From contig JACOUC010000046.1 of NCBI GenBank assembly GCA_016178055.1, forward strand, positions 1 to 64,000: a DNA stretch of 64,000 nt. The letters are read 5' to 3'. The notes beneath the pieces are model-generated. The model saw nothing but the letters and a program-made list of their open reading frames with translations, was not told where the DNA came from and made no database searches. Numbering within the stretch: position 1 is the stretch's first letter; each line of letters begins with the position of its first letter. The position numbers and the translations under genes are program-made. Below, piece after piece: positions 36,028 through 45,000 of this stretch. The stretch is from Chlamydiota bacterium (GTDB taxonomy: Bacteria > Auribacterota > JACPWU01).

Positions 36028-39000
36028 TTACATCGCTGTCTGAGCCAAAACCTTCGTCAAACGCTCCTTCTCAAAATTTTCTTCTAACGAACGAGCTGTA
36101 GCGGCAACACTTCTTTCCTGACCAAGTCGAGTCAAGGCATCTGGGTCAATGCGATTAATATCAGCCAGCATTGCCTCAAGCCCTGGTGAACCTTGATGAG
36201 CCCATCGACTGGCTAAAATGGCTATCGCCTTTGCATCTCCTCTCGCAACAATATACACATCCTCAGAGATTCCATAAACCTTCCCCTCCCGTTTACGAAC
36301 CAAAACATTCACTTTCTTGACACCTCGCTCTCTCATCTCTCCTGTGATCTTTTCAGCCAATTTCCCTCGCCTTAAAGAAGGATCGTTTTTAAAGTAAAAT
36401 TTAATTTGGATATCCTCTTTCAATTGTTTCTGAGCCTGATCAAAAGTTAATGGATCACCCCATAAGGCCCTCAAAATAGCCTCTTCCAAATGGTGGAGTT
36501 CTTCAGTACTGAGTGTGCCTTCTTTATAAGGTAAAGGCACAGAAAGCGCTGCTACATTTTTTGAATTTTGTTTCAACCTCAAAATCATTTCCCGATATAC
36601 CCTTCGAAACTCTGGACTATTGGCCTGAACTAAAAACGCTTTTCCACTTTTAGATCGTGAAATTTTGATGTTAAAATTTCCCCTCGACCAGACAACCCCT
36701 AAAGATTCAGATTGATCGGCTTCCCGAAAAGAACCCGAAAGATATTGTTGATTCACCCTCTCAAATCGCCGTTCTTCACTCTGAACATCCAGACGAATCA
36801 TATTTTCCACAAGTTGAGCCCTAACAAGAGCTCGATCACTAAAGCCCTCAATCGATAACCCTTCTCTCAATGCTTCTTGATTAGAGAAAATACTTTTCAA
36901 AATCTGATCGACGCGTTGAGGATGGACCCGACTCAAATCAATACTGAGAGGCTCGGTCTGATTTCCAACCACTTGATAGAGAGCCTTTAATTGACTTTGC
37001 TCACGAGGAAAGATCTCTATGGCCTTTCCTGAAACCAAAAGCCCTCCATCAGCATTCACTGTTAAAATACCACGCTTCGCATTTGTCATTGCAAGCGATA
37101 GCGAAGCAATCTCAAGGGAAAGACGAGATTCCTTCATCCCTTCCTGGACTCGCAATGACAGTGTTGCATCTCCACCCTTAGGTAAAATAAAACCATGACT
37201 CAATCGAGCAACTAAGTCATCGAGTGTTATCACCCGCAAATCGAAAATCGCGATCCCATCGTAATCCAATCCGCTCTGATAAGCCCTTACCAATCCTTCA
37301 ATAACCTCGAAAGGAACACTCCCCACTTTCAAAACATTCGCCGCAAACAAAAATAAAGTTTCCGCTTCCCCCGCGACCATCTCCGGAATCGCTTTTTCAT
37401 CGATAGGCTCAGTCTCCCCTCGAGATCGAACTCGAACAATTCCTTCAAGTTCATCCATAAATTGGCCAAAGGTAATACTGGAAAGACCCATTCTTAAAAT
37501 AGCTCGCTTCATCCGCTTCTTCAACGCATCATCCACATCCTCCTTCATCACCTGCTCAATCAGCTCATTCAAAAGCGGGTTAACTTCAGGAGGGGCTAAA
37601 AACTCTGGTTCAACCTGTTGAATCCTCGTCAAAAAAGCAAGTGAAGAAGTCTGAGTACTTTTCGAACGCGTAAAGCTATTCCCCTGGACAGTCATTCTGA
37701 GTTGAATTATAGTGTGAGCAATGAGTGAAATTAAAGTTTTCACCAAGGCTCGAAGAGAATTACTGGCAAAAACAATCATGGACATCACGAAGGTAATGAT
37801 TGCTGCCATTTTTGCTAACGAGTTTTTTCTAAGGATATCGGTGTGGATTAGCATTGCTTTAAGCGTATCAGCATTAACTTTTTTAATTGTAGGAATACTA
37901 ATCTGTCCAAAAGGAGATTGAAGCCATGGTTGCCTTAATGACAGTTGTGTTGATGATTGTTGTAATTGGAGGGTGGTTTGCCATTGACCAATACCGAACC
38001 AAGCATCACCGACACGGGCATTAACGTATATAGTGAACGCTACTAACAGAACCAACATAACCCCCACAAAGCCCGCCACCCCAGTCCCCGCAGCCTCCGC
38101 AACAGCCACATGTCCCATCTCTGCCGCTGATGCTGTGCCATAATCTAAAACCATTTCAATCAACTTCACCGCAAAGGGAAGAAGAAGGAGGGATTTTAGA
38201 ATGGGTTTGAGCGAAGCTCGACTGAAACGGAGCGAAATATTATTTATAATACGAAAACCCTTGACTGAATTTTGAGCAAGTTCTAACATCTTTTCCATGA
38301 AAGAAAAGAAATCTCCAAAATCTCTTCCCACAGATGATATGCAGCGATACAACGCAGTTCTTATCGAAGAAATGCGAAGCCAGTTTAAGGCCGTCGGAGA
38401 AAACGTCGTTGCCCTTCGCAACAAAGTTGATGAAGAGTCAGAAAAATCTGAAAAAAGATTCGAGGCGCTTTCCAATAGCCTGCTGAGCTTTCGGTATGAA
38501 ACCAAGGAGAGATTCACCAAGATCGAGGGAAGGATTAGCAAACTTGAAGAAAGCACCGCTAAATTAGAAGCATCCGTTCTCCAACTGCGAGAAAGCAATG
38601 CCCGTATCGAAGTAAGAACTGCTCGTATTGAAGCAAGGACTGCAAAACTCGAAGAAAGTAATTCCCGTATTGAATCTGATGTTAGGCTTATTAAAAATGA
38701 TTTAAAAGTCAAAGTCAGTTTTGAAGAATTTAAGGTACTTGAAAATAGACTCGCCATCGTTGAAAAACGTCTCGCCGCCGTTGCATCGTAATTTTCTAAT
38801 CCTTCATTTTTTAAGTATTCCAAATTCATCTCGTGATGGTATCTACTTGCAGGAATGTAAAAAAGAAGCGCAACGATCGCAAGAGCCGGGTAAGAATTCA
38901 TGTAGAAATAGAGAAGGTAAGCAGGAATGAGAGAAATTGTATTAGCTAAAGCAGCTTTTGTTGCGCCCAGAACCATCCCACCACCTGCTGTTGGCCCTAC

Positions 39001-42000
39001 GGGCCAGTTCGCCGAAGGGGAACCTGCCTCCGACAGAACAGCAGGTGGTGGGACCATCCCCTTAAGAGGTGGCCCTTGAGGCATCAACGGATGACCCAAT
39101 AATTTTTCAAAAATTCGTATGACGAAGTAGCTCAAGGGATGAATCAAAATAAAAACCCCCGCCACCCCCATCATCCCCAAAAAGCCTTGCATCAATAATG
39201 GTGTCGAAGCAACTATACTTGCAACAATGATGATAAATGCTGCTAAATAACCCACCTGCTCATACCCCGCTTGCTTTTCACGTGGAATCCCGAACCAATC
39301 CAGCACAAGACTCATAAACGGGGCCATTCCGGCTTCTGAAGTAGCAGAATTAAGTACTGTGTCCCCAGAATTAGGCGCGGGGAAAAAGCGGTCCAAAACC
39401 GCTAAGGTTTCATCGGGGCTGTGCACTTCCCGAAAACATCCGCCCAGAGGCTGCATCCAGGGATCGCCATCCAGACTCATGCGTGGATTATTTCCCATGG
39501 CCATCACTTGTCCGGGAACAATCCCCCTCTTACTCATCATAAAATCTCTTCCAACCGCTTTCGTAATGCCTTTCGGAACAATGTGCCAACCATCTTCCGA
39601 GACTTCGAGCTTCTCCGCCATAGCACGAATCTCAGACTCTGGATTTTGTTTAAGCTCTTCGACTAAACGTCCGCCACTTCCATAGGCCTCCAGAGAAGCC
39701 CCACGATTGTGCACTGAATCTCCCAACACCTGCGCCAGGCGGCCAAAATCAATTTCTTGTTCTTCAGCCTTGTCATATTTCTTGGCCCAATTTTCTTCCT
39801 CCCACAAATACCCTTGAGCTGAACCGCAAGGGAAAAGGCCGATTCTATTGAGAATATAATCTCGCTGATGTTGCGTCCAACCCCTCATTCTCTCTTCCAA
39901 GGGCTGAATCACAGTCCTACGTAACTCATCCATGCCCTGCATCGTCGCAATCATGAGAGAAAGATCTGAATGACTCCATAAAATATTCACGAGCTTCTCA
40001 ACTGTTGCTGACGTGAGTGGTGTTTTTTCGGGAGAGGTTAGCGTCCCGTCCAAATCCAGGGCTAAAAGATGAATCTGATTTTTAGTGCTCGTGGCTTGTC
40101 GAGGGAAAGAAGAATGATCCCGAAAGATTCCCTTAAATGTTTCGCCCTCTATAAAATCGTTCCATAGTCCTCGCAAACCATTTGTCAGGCGCCAACTCGT
40201 CTGAAGCTTCCACCCGCCATTGGATCCTTGAGCAACCAACGTTCCTTCCCTCTCTTTCCCCTTGTCATCCCAGCGCTTCCCTTGCAAGGCATACTCACCG
40301 AGATGCAAACGATCTATATTCGTTTTACGCGGTAGCGCCGCATGACAGAAAACCCACTCCTGCCCTTGCGTCCCTAATCGCGGTTCACCTGTCTCATTCG
40401 ATATATCGTACCCCTGAGGCACTGGCTCATAAGGACCTTTGAACTCTCCCATAAGAGGAGCAGAATGCTCTACTGGATACCACGCCCTTGGGTACCAGAA
40501 TTTCACCTCCGTTCCCTGACGCCTGAGCAGCCCAAGACTATTCGCAAACCGCGCGTTCCAACTTTGAGGAATAGCAATACCTCTCGACTTCATCAAATAG
40601 CAGAGGTACCCTACGAAAGCCGAAGGATAATGAAACTTGTTTGGAAAATCTGCAGGACTTTCCATGGATTCCAATGAAACATCTACCACAATCACCTGCC
40701 TCGCCCGCCCTATCTTGGACTTTTCCTCACCAGAGAATACATCGTCAAAATATCCAGTGAATCCCACATTCTCAATCTCGCTCGAGCCAATTTTTGTTTG
40801 AATCACTTGAATATTTGTTCCCAAAATATAAGTATTTCCATCCACACGCCCTTCCGTCAATGCCGCCAAAGGGAACCAGCCATTGGTTAAATTAGCCACC
40901 ACAACCATGGCCTGATCAGCGGCTTCATAACTTCCCAATGATTCTTTTAAAGCCTCCCTTCGCTTCAGAATAAGATCATGATAAAGAACGGCGCTTTCTA
41001 GCAAAGTGGCCTGATAATCTGGAAGCTCTTCATTTCGGATCTCACGTTCAACGTCTGTGGAAAGATATAAGGATAAATCGACACCTCTAAAAACAACCTC
41101 AGAGGCTTCTCGCTTCCTTGGATCCTGCAGAAAATATTTCATAATCCTTGGGACCATTCTGGGATCCGCCTTCGTTTGCAAAACCCTTCGCAAAATATCT
41201 TTGGCCTCCTGCTCAGAAATCGAGGGAGATACAACACCCCCTTTATCGACAATATCCATCGTTTCCAATGCACTGAAAAAGAAAACTGGACATATTTTTT
41301 TAATCTCAGGATCATTTAAAAGAGCTAAAATATCTTCCTCCTTCATTCCAAACTCTTGCTCCATCCAGTAACAGGCAGCTTCTTCAAGTGCTGATAAAGA
41401 ACGACCTCTCTGCCAAGTCCGTTCAGGGAAGAGATCTTCTGGCTTCGGGGCCTGAAGCAAAACCTGGCGTAGCCATTTTCTTGCATAATGCGACTGGTCA
41501 ATATCCTCTATCTTTACTAAGGCATCCAGCCAACTCGCCAGTAAATGAAGAAGACGGGCATTTTTCTCTTCCAGAAGAAGTTTGATCAAAGTAACAAAAG
41601 AGGGCCATTCCTCAATAGAGAACCTGGAATCCTTCAAGAGTTGTGAAAGCAATGAAAATCCTTCCTTCTGTCTTTGTTTATCGGGGATTTCCAGCAATGA
41701 TTTAAAAAGGGCGGGCGTTTCTTCAGAATTACTCATTGCATTTTGAGGCAGTTTACTAAGAGCCCGAAAAACGTAAATCGATATTTCGACATCCTGTAAT
41801 GCAAGGAGTTCGCTAAAAAATTCTAATTTTCTTGAAAAATAGCTATAATTTCGGTAAGATAATAAGCTGGATAACGCCTCAAAAGCCACGAGAATATAAT
41901 CCTCATCCCTTCTATCAAGAATCTCAGAAATAATTTTTAATAATTCTTTGCGATTTTCGCTATCTTGAAGAGCAGCGTTCCAAAGAAGATCAAAAACATG

Positions 42001-45000
42001 ATATTTAACTCGTAAAGAAACAGATTCCTCAAAAACCTTATCTAAGAGCGCGGCATATTCTGGAATTAGAGGACTATAATTCCTCTCCAATGCATCAAAT
42101 AAGTAAAAAGCACTGTATTGAGTCTTATTCCCTTTAAGCTTTAACGCAGTATTTAGCCAGGATATGACTTTTCCTGGAGCGATTTTCAACGCCTCGCACT
42201 GGTCAAGAAAAGATTCCCGTTTAGCACCTTCTTCTCCCCAATTTTTCAGAAAATCTTCAAATCTACCGGCAAAACTGTTCACCTCACTTGCATAATGACT
42301 AACCCATTCATTAGAATGAGGAAATTGGGCGCGTGGAAATTTTGAATGGATTCCGGGAGCAACTTCAGAATAATATCGCCCTTTAAATTGCCTTCTTTCC
42401 TGAGGCGTCATACCCTGAATCTGACCCACTGCCCTTCGGGAAGGTTGCCAATAGTCTCCCAGAATCCCCTCGTACACGGCTGACAAGGTATGCCGACGGG
42501 AGGCGGCCGTCTTAGCTTCTTTTGAGTTTGCCCGCAATCCCTTTCCGCTGATTTCAGGGCGTGAGGAAGTCCGAAGTATGATATGTTCCAACACTTCATG
42601 GAGGAAACCTTCTTCAGAATATTCAGAGCTTAAATAAAGATGGATCGTTCCTCTTACGTTAGATCTTCCCTTATTACGTTCAAGATAGCCAAAGGCAGGC
42701 AGTTTGACTCCCTTTAATTCATAAGGGCCCTCCCGCCAGTGAATGTTCACGGCATAGTTCGCTTTCCCAATTTTTATCTCAGTTCTATTATCTATTCTCC
42801 GAAATTGCTCAATGACCCCATCCCGCGTAAGCCCCAATTCCCGCAGGGCTTTAAGGCCTTCTCGAGAAAGGTCTCCCCAGGCACGAATCACATTTGTACG
42901 AATTCTCTCCAGCTGCTCAGGCGGGATAGATGGGGTATCACCCTTGTAGCGTTGATGAAACGCTGCCACATCCACATCTTCGCCACTGTATTTCTTCATG
43001 GCAGAGGGAGTTGATTTCGAAGGCTCTTCTGAATATCCATCCCCCATTCTTTCCTCAACAAAGGCGATTTGAGCTTCCAAATTTTGAGATAAAGAAGCGG
43101 TACTTATGCAAAACCTAGATATGGGTTTGGATCTTTCCAAAATCGTGACAACCAATTCATCGCGTTCGTGAACAAAATCAACTGTAAAGCGTGAGATATC
43201 TGGATGACCACAGGCACGAAGCCAGTCTTCTTGAAGTTTACCATCTTGAGCCCCTTCCAAAACATTAACCGCCCTCATCACCAAACCAGTTGAAACACGT
43301 CTGGTTTCAATCTGAGTAGCGGTAGTTTCAGCCAACGCACTTACTTCAGGAGTCGCTGAAGGGCCGACTTCTCCAGTGATTTGTTCTCTAGAAACTTCAG
43401 TGGGAAGAGCAGCGATGGATGAATTCTCCTTTTTCCTCAAATCCATAAGCATTTTCTCTAATTTTGTCGGCTCATTCTTAATAATAGATAAATAAGGCGT
43501 CTTCAGTTTGAACTCAGTAATTCTGGGAGCAATCACCACATAAGAAGCCCCTTCCTTTTTTAACCGCTCCATCATGCCATCGGTGTGAAAACCGCCTGTG
43601 TAGAGAATCGCGATTGGGCTCTTCTTTTGATCCATTTGCTGGAGGGTATTTTTGACCATCGCCTCTTCGCGTTTGGAGGAATATTTGTAGAATGCGGCTA
43701 TGTTTTTAAGATGGAAGTCTAGGAAGGTGATGTCGTCCATAGTCCATAGTCTGTAGTCCATAGTCGATGGCTTGAAATTGTTTTTGTTTTTTTCTGCGGA
43801 CTGTGGACTATGGACTATTGACAGTTTTTCTATCCCCTCCACAATCCCCTTCGCCGTCACCCGCTCCTGATTCTCCACATAATATTGAAACTCACTCTTC
43901 TTCATCTCCAACTCAAAAAAGTTTCTCAAAATAATAAAGTCTTTCTCGATTTGTCTGAGTGCCTTCTCTTCTTTTGTTCTTAAAAGTTTATCCTGTACTT
44001 TTTCAGATATCTTTTCGCATTCTTTTAAGAGTGCATCACTTTTGATCTCGTGAAAGAGTTCTGTCATTTTGATGTATTTCGTGAGGTTGGGATAACCTTT
44101 CGTTCGTCCTTCCTCCCTCTTCCCTCGTCTCCCGTTCTTCCGATGATGGATGATGGACGATGGACGATTTCCCTGGATCATCTTCTTCAAGTAGCTGTAA
44201 TATTCCCACGCATCCATTTTCTCTAAACGGTAATAAAGGCTCTTGGTCATAAGCTCAAGCATTTCTTCTTTGACCCATTTTTTGCTAAGAACTTCGAGAA
44301 GCTTTAAGCGCTCTTTTTCTACTTTTTCGAAGTCTATTTGCTTTTCGATCTGAGAGACCTGACGCATGAGAGAAAAGTTTTTGTAGGGGTCTGATTTATC
44401 AGACCCGAGCCATGTCGAAGGATCAGACCCGTTTGCGGGCTCGATAAATCGAGCCCCTACAATGTCCACTCCTAACTTTACATCCTGTTTTTCAGCTTTT
44501 GCTTCGAGCCTCGAGCCTCGAGCTTCGAGCTCGCTTTTATCTTCTAGCCTCCAGCTTCTAGCCTCTAGCTGCTTTTCAAGAAACTCCCCATACTCACTCA
44601 GCTGAAGGGTTCCCTCCAAATAATCTTTCTCTTTCTGGAGTAAAGTAAGTGCCTCAGTTGAATAGATTTGCGGGCGAAGGGATTCTATTTTCTTTTGAAT
44701 GAAGTCCAGTATGGGAAGGGCCTTATCTTTGATATCGAGTCCCTGCCTAAACTGAACCAAATGTTCAAAATAATTGAGCATATTTTCGACACCCTGAAGA
44801 GGAAGCGGTTTATCCTGAATGATGGATAGATACTCAGCCCCTGAAATGCGCCCTTGTTTCATTAAGTATTCAGCCATGGCTTTCTTAATTTTAAGATCAG
44901 GGAAAGAGGTTAAAAGAGAGGTATCAACAGGACCACTGGCGGCTTCAAGACCAATCACTTTTAACCCATGATCCGCGTGTTTCTTCCACAAATCCTGAAT

